DNA from: Lutispora sp003527145
GTDB taxonomy: Bacteria; Bacillota; Clostridia; Lutisporales; Lutisporaceae
Assembly: GCA_029983695.1 (NCBI GenBank)
Contig: JASBZB010000011.1
Location: forward strand, 46,138 to 110,137
Direction of reading: 5' to 3'
Length of the DNA: 64,000 bases
Shown one piece after another: positions 1 to 8,116 of this stretch; the stretch's first letter is position 1; every line of letters begins with the position of its first letter. Made by a program: the position numbers and the translations under genes. The notes beneath the pieces are model-generated. The model saw nothing but the letters and a program-made list of their open reading frames with translations, was not told where the DNA came from and searched no databases.

Positions 1-860
1 GCTTTTCTTCTCAAATAGGTGTTTTTGACTTTGGGCTAGGTTACGAACCATATAAAGCTAAATGGACCGATGATTATAAGCGAGCTTATAATACAATAAT
101 GCCTTCGGATAATTTGCTGTCTAGGCTAATTTTTTACATTAAATTTTGGACTAGAATAAAACTAATAATTGCATTAAAAAAGAATAAAAGAATTTATAAT
201 TTTAAAAAATACTATTTAGGAAAAATCAAATACTTTTTCACCAGTAAAAATATTTCGGATAAAATTACGAGAATAAAGAGAGCAGTAGAGCGTGATGGAT
301 TATTATCAATTATTGCCAAGTCTTTTATTACTTCAACCGGTAAAATATTTAGCCATAAACAATATCTGATATTAGAAAAAAATATCGAGATTGTGGAGTT
401 GCCTCAAAGCAATATGCAAGTTAAGGAAGCTGAAATGGATGATTTAGACGCTCTATCAAAGGCGATGAATGAATCTCCAAGTAGTATAGTAAGAAGATTT
501 ATAAATAAATACAAATGTTACATCACTTTACATGATGGCAAGATTATTCATTATTGCTGGATAGACTGCTCAAGTATTGAAATTTCAAATATTAAATTAA
601 ACATTTTATTTGGAAAGTCAGAGGTACACATATATGAGGCCTTTGTAGAAAAGAAATATAAAAATAATTATGAATATATATTATCAAACGTTTTCAATCT
701 CTTGTATAGGAATAGTTTTAGAAAATGTTATATTACTGTAAATAGTAGTGAAAAATCATTTGAAAATGAAATATATAAAAAAATATTTCATCCTAGATAT
801 AAGGTATTCGAAAAAAGACTGCTCAATACAGTCAAGCATAACATTGTTGAATTGAAGTAA
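1..860 (+). CDS. GNAT-like (CelD/BcsL-type) acyltransferase, 5'-truncated by window edge
   Basis: The reading frame is open from position 3 to the TAA at 858-860 and has no start of its own near the edge, so the N-terminus lies outside the window. An internal ATG at 99 would give 253 residues, but the codons before it read FDFGLGYEPYKAKW, the conserved C-terminal signature of the GNAT-like acyltransferases (CelD/BcsL, Acetyltransf_6) found in exopolysaccharide loci. The following part (about 110-250 counted from that ATG) looks like a second, diverged GNAT-like fold. The likely role is acylation of a sugar or precursor for the surface glycan made by the downstream genes. The substrate cannot be read from the sequence. 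It is very AT-rich, like the rest of the capsule cluster. The 119 bp after it contain no supported gene. Confidence 0.6.
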   Translation, partial: FSSQIGVFDFGLGYEPYKAKWTDDYKRAYNTIMPSDNLLSRLIFYIKFWTRIKLIIALKKNKRIYNFKKYYLGKIKYFFTSKNISDKITRIKRAVERDGLLSIIAKSFITSTGKIFSHKQYLILEKNIEIVELPQSNMQVKEAEMDDLDALSKAMNESPSSIVRRFINKYKCYITLHDGKIIHYCWIDCSSIEISNIKLNILFGKSEVHIYEAFVEKKYKNNYEYILSNVFNLLYRNSFRKCYITVNSSEKSFENEIYKKIFHPRYKVFEKRLLNTVKHNIVELK

Positions 861-979
861 GCGGATAAAACTAAATAGAGGGTAGGACACAAATGAAAAA
901 TTAAGCATATTATGTGTAAGGAATAAAAGATATGTATTGAGCAGCAAGGTAATATGATTCTAGTGGGGGCGGCCATATT

Positions 980-2020
980 ATGAGAGGTAAATATGCAAAA
1001 TTGAATATAGGCAAAACATACTTAATAACAGGTGCAGCAGGCTTTATTGGGTTTCATTTATCCAAGAGACTGCTTGATGAAGGCTGCGCCGTTATAGGAC
1101 TGGATAATCTCAATGAGTATTATGATGTCAATCTTAAAAAAGCAAGACTTGAGATTATTGAGAACTATGGCTCATTTAAATTCATATGTGCAGATCTTCA
1201 GGACAAAGAGGCCTTGGAGAAGGTGTTTATAGAAAATAAAATAGATATTGCAGTTAATATGGCTGCACAAGCAGGAGTTAGATATAGCATATCAAATCCT
1301 GATATCTATATACAATCTAATATAGTAGGTTTCTTAAACCTGCTGGAGATGTGTAGGCACAACAAGATAGAACATTTAGTATATGCCTCTTCCAGTTCGG
1401 TGTATGGAATGAATGTCAATATGCCCTTCTCAGTTCATCATAATGTAGATCATCCAATAAGTCTGTATGCTGCCACCAAAAAGTCAAACGAACTTATGGC
1501 ACACACCTACAGCCATCTATATGGGCTGCCGACCACTGGCCTCAGGTTTTTTACCGTATATGGTCCCTGGGGAAGGCCGGATATGGCACTATTTTTATTT
1601 ACAGATGCAATTATAAGCGATAGGCCTATTAAGGTGTTTAACAATGGAAAAATGAAAAGAGATTTCACATATATAGATGATATTGTGGAGGGGGTAGTAA
1701 GCTTATTAAACAAGCCTCCAAAATCAAATAAGGAATGGGATATGCATATGGCAGACCCTGGAACCAGCAGTGCGCCCTACAGAATATACAACATAGGAAA
1801 CAATAGGCCTGTAGATTTAATGGAATTCATAGAGACGATAGAAGAAAAAATAGGCAAAAAGGCAAAAAAAGAATTTCTGCCGCTTCAAGATGGGGATGTG
1901 CCAATGACCTATGCCGAAGTGGATGATTTAATTAAGGATGTAGGCTTTAAGCCTGAAACAAATATTAATATGGGGATAGGAAAATTTGTTGAATGGTACA
2001 AAGAATATTATCAGAGGTAG
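980..2020 (+). CDS. UDP-glucuronate 4-epimerase-like SDR (NAD-dependent sugar epimerase)
   Basis: A 346-residue extended short-chain dehydrogenase/reductase. It has a Rossmann motif TGAAGFIG (residues 17-24), the SSSSVYG serine stretch and the catalytic YAATK (Tyr163, Lys167). The internal segments AAQAGVRYS and RFFTVYGPWGRPDMA are typical of UDP-glucuronate 4-epimerases (CapI/LpsL type), which interconvert UDP-GlcA and UDP-GalA in the cytoplasm. The start ATG follows a G-rich ribosome site (GGGGGCGG). The next gene starts three bases after its stop, indicating one transcript with the polymerase and LicD genes. It would supply an acidic sugar nucleotide for the repeat unit. A closely related hexose epimerase specificity cannot be excluded. 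Confidence 0.88.
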   Translation: MRGKYAKLNIGKTYLITGAAGFIGFHLSKRLLDEGCAVIGLDNLNEYYDVNLKKARLEIIENYGSFKFICADLQDKEALEKVFIENKIDIAVNMAAQAGVRYSISNPDIYIQSNIVGFLNLLEMCRHNKIEHLVYASSSSVYGMNVNMPFSVHHNVDHPISLYAATKKSNELMAHTYSHLYGLPTTGLRFFTVYGPWGRPDMALFLFTDAIISDRPIKVFNNGKMKRDFTYIDDIVEGVVSLLNKPPKSNKEWDMHMADPGTSSAPYRIYNIGNNRPVDLMEFIETIEEKIGKKAKKEFLPLQDGDVPMTYAEVDDLIKDVGFKPETNINMGIGKFVEWYKEYYQR

Positions 2021-2023
2021 TAT

Positions 2024-3235
2024 ATGAAATATGATATTGATATTAACAATGAAAAGACATTGAGCGGCAAGATAATATTATTTCTGTTCTGTTTATATTT
2101 CATACTTAAACCATTTTACTTTTGGACCAGCGGGTTACCGCAAGTATCCGATGCCATATTATTGATTATGACAGTTCTTTATTTATTTAAGGACAGATTT
2201 ATCATAAGTTTTTCAAAGAAATCTAAAATATTTATATGTACCAGCTTGGTATTTGTGTTATATGTAATATTTATAAATACCATATGGTCATTAATACTTA
2301 ATGGAAATTTAGAAGTTTTCACGGCATCTGCATTTTATATATATAACTTTGTGGTAAGCTTGATGGTTTTGATGCTATATTATGAATACCAAGATGTTTT
2401 CTATAAGTATATGTATAAATCAATTCTGATATCTATTTTTATGCAGTTAGTTATTTACTTAGCTAGCGGCGGATTTGACGGAACGAGGTCACTGGGTTTT
2501 TTTAATAATCCTAATCAACTTGGTTATCACAATCTATTAATGCTCGCATTTCTTATTATGATTAGCCAAAGAAAAAAGCTTAAGACGGGGTTGTACTTGA
2601 CCAGCGTATTATCAACTTTGATTTTATGTTTTTCATCCTTGTCAAAGGCTGCCATTATTGCATATGCCGGCATGCTGTTTTACTATTCGTTTATTAAAAT
2701 GATGGCAAAAACTTTTGATAAAAAAGCATTTATTTATATGCTCATTGCTACATTGATAATATCAGCAGCATATTATTTTAATAGGGAAGTCATTGCTTCG
2801 AATCAACTTTATATTTCAGTTATGAATAGAGTTTCAACAATAGGTATGGACAGGGATGACAATTTAGCTGGTAGAGGATATTATAGATTGATACACTATC
2901 CTCAATATTTGATATTCGGCGCAGGTGAAGGTGAATACTTAAGGTTTAAATATTATATAGAGTTTCACTCAACATTAGGAAATATCTTAATGTCTTACGG
3001 GATAATTGGCCTATTCTTATACTTGGCTTCAATCATATTTGCCATTAAGAATAACGGATGGAAAGATACATATATAATATTCTTTATTTTTCTATATGGT
3101 TTGACCCATAATGGCATAAGAAATACATTATTATGGATATTGGTTGCATCAATAAGCGGGGAAGATATCAGTACTAATGCTGTTAAGTATAACAGTTTAG
3201 GGAAGGAGGGTTTATTAAATGGAGGATTCGATTAA
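2024..3235 (+). CDS. O-antigen ligase/polymerase (Wzy-like) membrane protein
   Basis: A 403-residue, highly hydrophobic protein with about ten to twelve predicted membrane segments. Its largest hydrophilic loop (around residues 265-310, containing GMDRDDNLAGRGYYR) lies before the last segments, the usual architecture of Wzy/O-antigen ligase proteins (Wzy_C family). These join lipid-linked repeat units on the outer face of the membrane. Wzy proteins share little sequence identity, so the assignment rests on topology plus context: it sits between a sugar epimerase and LicD in a locus that also has a flippase-like protein, chain-length proteins and a priming transferase. Its 3' end overlaps licD by 17 bases, indicating translational coupling. 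Confidence 0.8.
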   Translation: MKYDIDINNEKTLSGKIILFLFCLYFILKPFYFWTSGLPQVSDAILLIMTVLYLFKDRFIISFSKKSKIFICTSLVFVLYVIFINTIWSLILNGNLEVFTASAFYIYNFVVSLMVLMLYYEYQDVFYKYMYKSILISIFMQLVIYLASGGFDGTRSLGFFNNPNQLGYHNLLMLAFLIMISQRKKLKTGLYLTSVLSTLILCFSSLSKAAIIAYAGMLFYYSFIKMMAKTFDKKAFIYMLIATLIISAAYYFNREVIASNQLYISVMNRVSTIGMDRDDNLAGRGYYRLIHYPQYLIFGAGEGEYLRFKYYIEFHSTLGNILMSYGIIGLFLYLASIIFAIKNNGWKDTYIIFFIFLYGLTHNGIRNTLLWILVASISGEDISTNAVKYNSLGKEGLLNGGFD

Positions 3236-3968
3236 TAAAAGCAGCATACAGCTTATGTCATTGAATATGATGATGGAAATGGATAGAATATGCAAAAAAA
3301 ATGACTTAAAATATTATTTGGCATATGGTACCGTACTGGGAGCTGTTAGACATAAAGGCTTTATACCCTGGGACGATGATATTGACATCATAGTGGACAT
3401 TGACAATTATAAAAGGTTTTGCGATATAATCCGGCATGAAATTCCAGAAGATTATGTTTTATATTCTGCAGACCAAGACCTAAATTATGATTCGCTAAAA
3501 GCAAGAATTAGTATTAGAAAATATTTCCATCATATAATTCATATTGATATATTTCCTATAGTTGGGGTGCCCAAATCTGAAACAGGCCGTAAACTCTTTT
3601 GTAATATTTGTCATATTTTGTACAGATCTTATTTCGTTAAAAAAGTTAATATCAATGTCAATTACAAAGGTAACAAAAAAAAGAGAATAATTACTCTCAT
3701 AGTAAAGCTGATGCTTAAGCCGGTACCTGCAAGATTAATAAAATTTATATTTCATAAGCTAAGCACTTTATATCATATAAAAGAATCTGACATTATTTAT
3801 AATATTTGCGGTTGCTATGGATATAAAGAACTAATTCCAAAAGAATATATAGGCGAACCGGTTTTGCTTGAATTTGAGGGTCTTGCCCTCCCAGCGCCGG
3901 AGAAATGGGATGCTTACCTAACCCATCTATATGGTGACTATATGACCCCAATACAAGGCAATTCTTAA
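3219..3968 (+). CDS. LicD family phosphotransferase
   Basis: A 249-residue protein with the LicD/fukutin-type nucleotidyltransferase signature: YYLAYGTVLGAVRHKGFIPWDD (residues about 32-53) followed by DDIDI, where the Asp residues bind metal. LicD enzymes transfer phosphocholine or another phospho-alcohol from a CDP-activated donor to a sugar of a surface polymer. Its start ATG lies inside the 3' end of the polymerase gene, behind GGAAGGAGGG. The next gene encodes a CTP:phospho-alcohol cytidylyltransferase fused to an oxidoreductase, an excellent candidate for making its donor. I see no choline kinase or transporter (LicA/LicB) in the window, so the donor is probably not CDP-choline. Confidence 0.88.
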   Translation: MEDSINKSSIQLMSLNMMMEMDRICKKNDLKYYLAYGTVLGAVRHKGFIPWDDDIDIIVDIDNYKRFCDIIRHEIPEDYVLYSADQDLNYDSLKARISIRKYFHHIIHIDIFPIVGVPKSETGRKLFCNICHILYRSYFVKKVNINVNYKGNKKKRIITLIVKLMLKPVPARLIKFIFHKLSTLYHIKESDIIYNICGCYGYKELIPKEYIGEPVLLEFEGLALPAPEKWDAYLTHLYGDYMTPIQGNS

Positions 3969-4002
3969 AAAGTTACTGAAATATAAAGATGATGGTGGTT
4001 TT

Positions 4003-5328
4003 ATGAAAAAAGTTATAACATATGGAACCTATGACCTATTTCATGAAGGACATTATAATCTGCTTAAGAGGGCAAAGGAATTAGGTAATTATTTAATAGT
4101 AGGAGTTACTACGGAGAATTATGATAATAGCCGTGGAAAGTTAAATGTTCAAGAGAGCTTGATGAAAAGAATAGAAAATGTTAAGAATAGTGGCTTTGCT
4201 GATGAAATAATTGTAGAAGAATATGAAGGGCAAAAGATTAATGATATCCAAAAATATAATATTGATGTTTTTGCAATTGGCTCAGATTGGTTAGGTAAAT
4301 TTGATTACATCAAAGAGTATTGCGACGTGGTCTATTTGGAAAGAACAAAAGGGATATCAAGCACTCAATTAAGAGCCGATAAATATGGAATTATTAAGCT
4401 GGGCATAGTTGGATGCGGAAGAATTGCTCAAAGACTTATCTCAGAAGCTAAGTTCGTTAGCGGTGTAAATGTTGAAGGAGCATATGAAGCTGATGAGAGT
4501 TCACTCAAGCACTTTACTAAAAAGAATGAATTGGCTTTTTTATCTATAAATTTTGATGAATTTCTTGATAAGGTAAATGCTGTCTATATAACAACTTGCT
4601 ATATTACTCATTATGATTATGTAAAAAGAGCGCTGGAAAAAGGGAAACATGTATTATGTGATAAACCTATGGCTTTATCAGTTAAAGAAACAGATGAACT
4701 TTATACGCTAGCCCAAGACAAGAAATGCGTGCTTTTAGAGGCTATAGAAACCGCATATTTCCCAGGGTTTTTAAGGCTGATAAGTGTTGCCAAAACAGGA
4801 TTGATAGGCAGTATAAAAAATATTGACGCAACATTTGCAAGATCAGATATAAACGCTGCGGTAAAGAGCGCAATGGAGCTAGCATCATATCCCTTATTAG
4901 CGATATTTAAAATATTAGGTGAAAACGTAGAGAAGGTTGAGTTCTATTCTTATTGGGACAGCGGAAAAGATTCGGATTTGTTTACCAAAATAAATTTAAA
5001 ATATAAGGATGCTATTGCAACGGTAAAGATAGGATCGGGGGTAAAATATGAAGGGGATCTTATTATTTCAGGAACAAAAGGGTATATATATGTACCGGCG
5101 CCGTGGTGGAAGACAGAGTATTTTGAAATACGTTTTGATAATTCCGCTAATAACAAGAAGCATTATTATAAATTAGAGGGCTATGGATTAAGATATGAAT
5201 TAGCTGAGTTTATATCAATGATAAATAATAAAGAATTAACAACATATAAATTGAATCAAAATGAATCGGTTAAAATTGCTTGGATTATTGAAAGGTTTAG
5301 AAATAAAAAAAATGTGTATAGCATCTGA
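4003..5328 (+). CDS. Bifunctional cytidylyltransferase-Gfo/Idh/MocA oxidoreductase fusion
   Basis: One 441-residue ORF with two domains. Residues 1-130 are a TagD/GCT-type cytidylyltransferase, with GTYDLFHEGHYN (HxGH) and RTKGISSTQLR near the domain end. Residues from about 132 (LGIVGCGRIAQR) to the end are a Gfo/Idh/MocA NAD(P)-dependent oxidoreductase: a GxGxxA-like dinucleotide motif and CDKPMALS, the counterpart of the family's EKP motif. Known analogues of the pairing are separate TarJ reductase and TarI cytidylyltransferase, which make CDP-ribitol. I infer that this protein reduces a keto-sugar phosphate and couples the product to CMP, giving a CDP-alditol for the adjacent LicD. The substrate is unknown. 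The frame is continuous across the junction, so the fusion is not a frameshift artefact in this sequence. Confidence 0.85.
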   Translation: MKKVITYGTYDLFHEGHYNLLKRAKELGNYLIVGVTTENYDNSRGKLNVQESLMKRIENVKNSGFADEIIVEEYEGQKINDIQKYNIDVFAIGSDWLGKFDYIKEYCDVVYLERTKGISSTQLRADKYGIIKLGIVGCGRIAQRLISEAKFVSGVNVEGAYEADESSLKHFTKKNELAFLSINFDEFLDKVNAVYITTCYITHYDYVKRALEKGKHVLCDKPMALSVKETDELYTLAQDKKCVLLEAIETAYFPGFLRLISVAKTGLIGSIKNIDATFARSDINAAVKSAMELASYPLLAIFKILGENVEKVEFYSYWDSGKDSDLFTKINLKYKDAIATVKIGSGVKYEGDLIISGTKGYIYVPAPWWKTEYFEIRFDNSANNKKHYYKLEGYGLRYELAEFISMINNKELTTYKLNQNESVKIAWIIERFRNKKNVYSI

Positions 5329-5379
5329 TATTTAAAATAAGCCAACCATAGTAAACATAAACTTTAAGGGGGATTAATA

Positions 5380-6045
5380 ATGGAGCAAATCAATATTATA
5401 GAGCTGTTATTGATCCTTAGAAAAAGATTTTGGTTTATTGCCGTATTTATTATTACATTTGCTGCAATAAGCGGTCTTATAAGCTTTTTTATTGTAGAAG
5501 CGGAATATCAAACATATACAACCCTAGTTATTGGGGGAATAGGTGACTATAAGGAAAAGGTTGAGTATGCAGATGTGCTGATAAATCAAAAGCTGGTTTC
5601 TACCTATGGCGAAATTGCGAAAAGCAAAATGGTAGCAAGGGAGTTAATTTCGAACTTGGGATTGAGCTATACCGATGAAGAGCTAGATAAGAAAATTGAA
5701 GTAGCAATAATAAAGGGTACTGAGATAATTAAGATATCAGTAAAAGATAAGGATGGAGGAGTTGCTGCTCGCATTGCCGATGAGCTTGCAAGAGTTTTTA
5801 TTTATAACATTGTTAATGTGATGAAGATAAAAAATATACAAGTAGTCGACAAAGCTGTAGTACCGGTAAAGCCTTATAAACCAAAACCAGTTGTTAGTAT
5901 GGCTATTGCATCAGTTTTAGGGAGCATGTTAGGTATCATTTCTGTACTTGCTTATGAGAATTTTGACAGCATTATAAAAAACACTGATGATATAGAGAAA
6001 AATTTAGGTCTACCTATCATTGGCATCATACCAAAGATTACATAA
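5380..6045 (+). CDS. CpsC/Wzz-type polysaccharide chain-length/kinase-adaptor protein (copy 1)
   Basis: A 221-residue Wzz-family protein with two membrane segments (about residues 15-38 and 170-192) flanking an extracytoplasmic domain. It has the proline-rich PVKPYKPKPV just before the second segment and a short cytoplasmic tail ending in GLPIIGIIPKI. In Firmicutes such CpsC/YveK proteins set chain length and activate the cognate CpsD tyrosine kinase through the tail. It shares EYQT, QKLVSTY and EIAKS with the second copy at 11662, so they are paralogues. No kinase gene follows this copy; an LCP gene does. The start is supported by AAGGGGGATTAATA before the ATG. Confidence 0.87.
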   Translation: MEQINIIELLLILRKRFWFIAVFIITFAAISGLISFFIVEAEYQTYTTLVIGGIGDYKEKVEYADVLINQKLVSTYGEIAKSKMVARELISNLGLSYTDEELDKKIEVAIIKGTEIIKISVKDKDGGVAARIADELARVFIYNIVNVMKIKNIQVVDKAVVPVKPYKPKPVVSMAIASVLGSMLGIISVLAYENFDSIIKNTDDIEKNLGLPIIGIIPKIT

Positions 6046-6180
6046 ATCAATCAGCTTGCCTGACAATCACATAGCTTTATCCCTGAATATATTGTATCAA
6101 AGCTATTATTGCTAGAAATGCATATAACATATACAAGTGTATATGTTTGTGAGCGGAGTATGCGGGAAGAAGGATTTTCA

Positions 6181-7107
6181 ATGAGAAGATATCTTGCTGT
6201 TTTGAGCGTAACCTTTATTACAATTCTGCTTATATGGTTTGGCAACAGGTTTGGTTATCAAGGCCATCCAAACTTTACAACTGAGATATACCAATATATT
6301 AATAAAAGCGATGCAGACTTTAACAATTTAAGTGCTTTTAAAAAGTCGATAATAGACAGCAAAAGGGAAAACCTACTAATACTTGGCATAGAGGGTAAGG
6401 CAAGAACAGATGTTATTATATTTTTAAGTTTTGATCCAAAATATAATAACTTAGATATAATATCTATACCAAGGGACACATATTATTATGAAAAAGGATA
6501 TGAAAGAGGTGACCAAAGAAAAATAAATGCGGTATATGGAAGAAAAAAGGAAAAAGGAAGCATGGAAGCAGTAGGAAAGATACTTGGAGGTCCACCTATA
6601 AATAATTATATTGCTATAGAATACGAAGGAGTAGAGGCTTTAATAGATACTTTAGGAGGAATAGAGATAGAGGTTCCATGCCATATGGAAGTTGGAGGAA
6701 TAGAAATAAATGAAGGGCTGCAAAAATTAGACGGGAAACAAGCTCTCCAATTCTTAAGATTCAGAAAAGGATATAGGGATGGGGATTTAGGGCGAATTAA
6801 AGTGCATCAGAAGTTTATTGATAAAGTTATAAATAAATTCTTAAGTTCAAGCTTTTTAGAAATTATAAAAGCTGGCTATGGTTCAATAAAAACAGATATG
6901 TCATTGGAGGAAGCAATGGCATACGCAAAACAACTGAAAAAAATAAAAGAAGAAAATATATCAATGAGGATTCTACCGGGAAAAGCAGGATACAAAGAGT
7001 TTGGAGGCAAAAACTGGTCATTTTATTTTCATGATCCAATTGAGACAAAGGCACTTATCAAAACTATTTTTTACGTTTATAAAAAAACTATTTTAGAAAT
7101 GGAATAA
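6181..7107 (+). CDS. LytR-CpsA-Psr (LCP) family glycopolymer attachment protein
   Basis: LCP enzymes transfer lipid-linked glycopolymers to peptidoglycan outside the membrane. The protein has an N-terminal anchor (about residues 4-20) and the LCP domain motifs RTDVIIFLSFDP, SIPRDT, RKINAVYG and LRFRKGYRDGDLGR, in which the conserved Arg/Asp residues bind the pyrophosphate lipid. An in-frame ATG exists at 6109, but the ATG at 6181 is preceded by AGAAGGA at good spacing and is immediately followed by the basic-hydrophobic anchor, so I chose it (308 residues). It would attach the polymer made by this cluster to the wall. Confidence 0.9.
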   Translation: MRRYLAVLSVTFITILLIWFGNRFGYQGHPNFTTEIYQYINKSDADFNNLSAFKKSIIDSKRENLLILGIEGKARTDVIIFLSFDPKYNNLDIISIPRDTYYYEKGYERGDQRKINAVYGRKKEKGSMEAVGKILGGPPINNYIAIEYEGVEALIDTLGGIEIEVPCHMEVGGIEINEGLQKLDGKQALQFLRFRKGYRDGDLGRIKVHQKFIDKVINKFLSSSFLEIIKAGYGSIKTDMSLEEAMAYAKQLKKIKEENISMRILPGKAGYKEFGGKNWSFYFHDPIETKALIKTIFYVYKKTILEME

Positions 7108-7158
7108 CTAAAGCATTTAATATTTCATATATTTATTCTGTTAAGGGAGTAAGCCTTT

Positions 7159-8079
7159 ATGTGTACGGTATTAGTCACAGGAGGGGCAGGTTTTATAGGA
7201 TCTGCTGTTGTTGATCTGCTATTATCAAATGGTCATAAGGTTGTTGTAGTGGACAATTTATCAAATGGCAATATGGATAACGTGAACAAAGCTTCAATAT
7301 TTTATAATATGGATATAACTGATTTGAAGCTATCCAACATTTTTGAGATTGAAAGGCCCCAGTATGTCATTCATATGGCAGCCCAAATCAATGTTGAGAA
7401 ATCAATAAAGGATCCGATTTCTGATGCAAATATAAACATCATTGGCTCCATAAATATCCTGGAATGCTGCAGGAGAAGCGGAGTTCAAAAAATAATCTAT
7501 TCATCAACTGCTGCAGTGTACGGAAATCCTTTATATCTGGGTATAGATGAAAAGCATGAGTTAAATCCTATCTCATTTTACGGAATATCTAAATATATTA
7601 CAGAACGGTATATAAAATTGTTTAATGCTCTCTGTGGGTTGAATTATACAATACTCAGATATTCCAATGTATATGGAATACGCCAGAGCATTTCAGGGGA
7701 AGGCGGAGTTATACCGTGCTTTATCATGCATATGTTAAAGGGCGAAAAACCAACGATTTATGGCAATGGCGACCAGACTAGAGATTTTATATATGTTGAT
7801 GACGTTGCCAGAGCTAACATTCTTGCATTGGAAAAGGGTGATAATGAAATATTTAATATTGGCACCGGAATAGAAGTAAGTATTAATGATTTATTAAAAT
7901 CCTTAAGCAGTATAATTGGAGACTGTATTCCTTTATATAAGAGAGAAAAGAAAGGGGATATTAGGTATTGCTATTTTGACATTAGAAAGTCATCGGGTAT
8001 ATTAGGGTGGGAGCCTGAATATATGTTAAAAGAAGGTTTGGATAATACAATTCAATGGTATTCAAAGCTTCTTGCTTAA
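7159..8079 (+). CDS. NAD-dependent epimerase/dehydratase, UDP-glucose 4-epimerase-like
   Basis: A 306-residue extended SDR with TGGAGFIGS at the N-terminus, the YSSTAAVYGNP serine region and the YGISK catalytic pair. It has the GDQTRDFIYVDDVARA segment typical of GalE/Gne-like epimerases. It would interconvert UDP-Glc/UDP-Gal or the N-acetyl forms for the repeat unit. It starts behind GGGAGTAAG and lies between the LCP gene and the MurJ-GT fusion on the same strand. It differs clearly from the 980-2020 enzyme, so the locus makes at least two epimerised sugars. The exact specificity (Glc, GlcNAc or another) cannot be decided from motifs. Confidence 0.85.
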   Translation: MCTVLVTGGAGFIGSAVVDLLLSNGHKVVVVDNLSNGNMDNVNKASIFYNMDITDLKLSNIFEIERPQYVIHMAAQINVEKSIKDPISDANINIIGSINILECCRRSGVQKIIYSSTAAVYGNPLYLGIDEKHELNPISFYGISKYITERYIKLFNALCGLNYTILRYSNVYGIRQSISGEGGVIPCFIMHMLKGEKPTIYGNGDQTRDFIYVDDVARANILALEKGDNEIFNIGTGIEVSINDLLKSLSSIIGDCIPLYKREKKGDIRYCYFDIRKSSGILGWEPEYMLKEGLDNTIQWYSKLLA

Positions 8080-8116
8080 AATAGTTTTCCAATAGGATAG
8101 TATTGGGGCAGATAGA

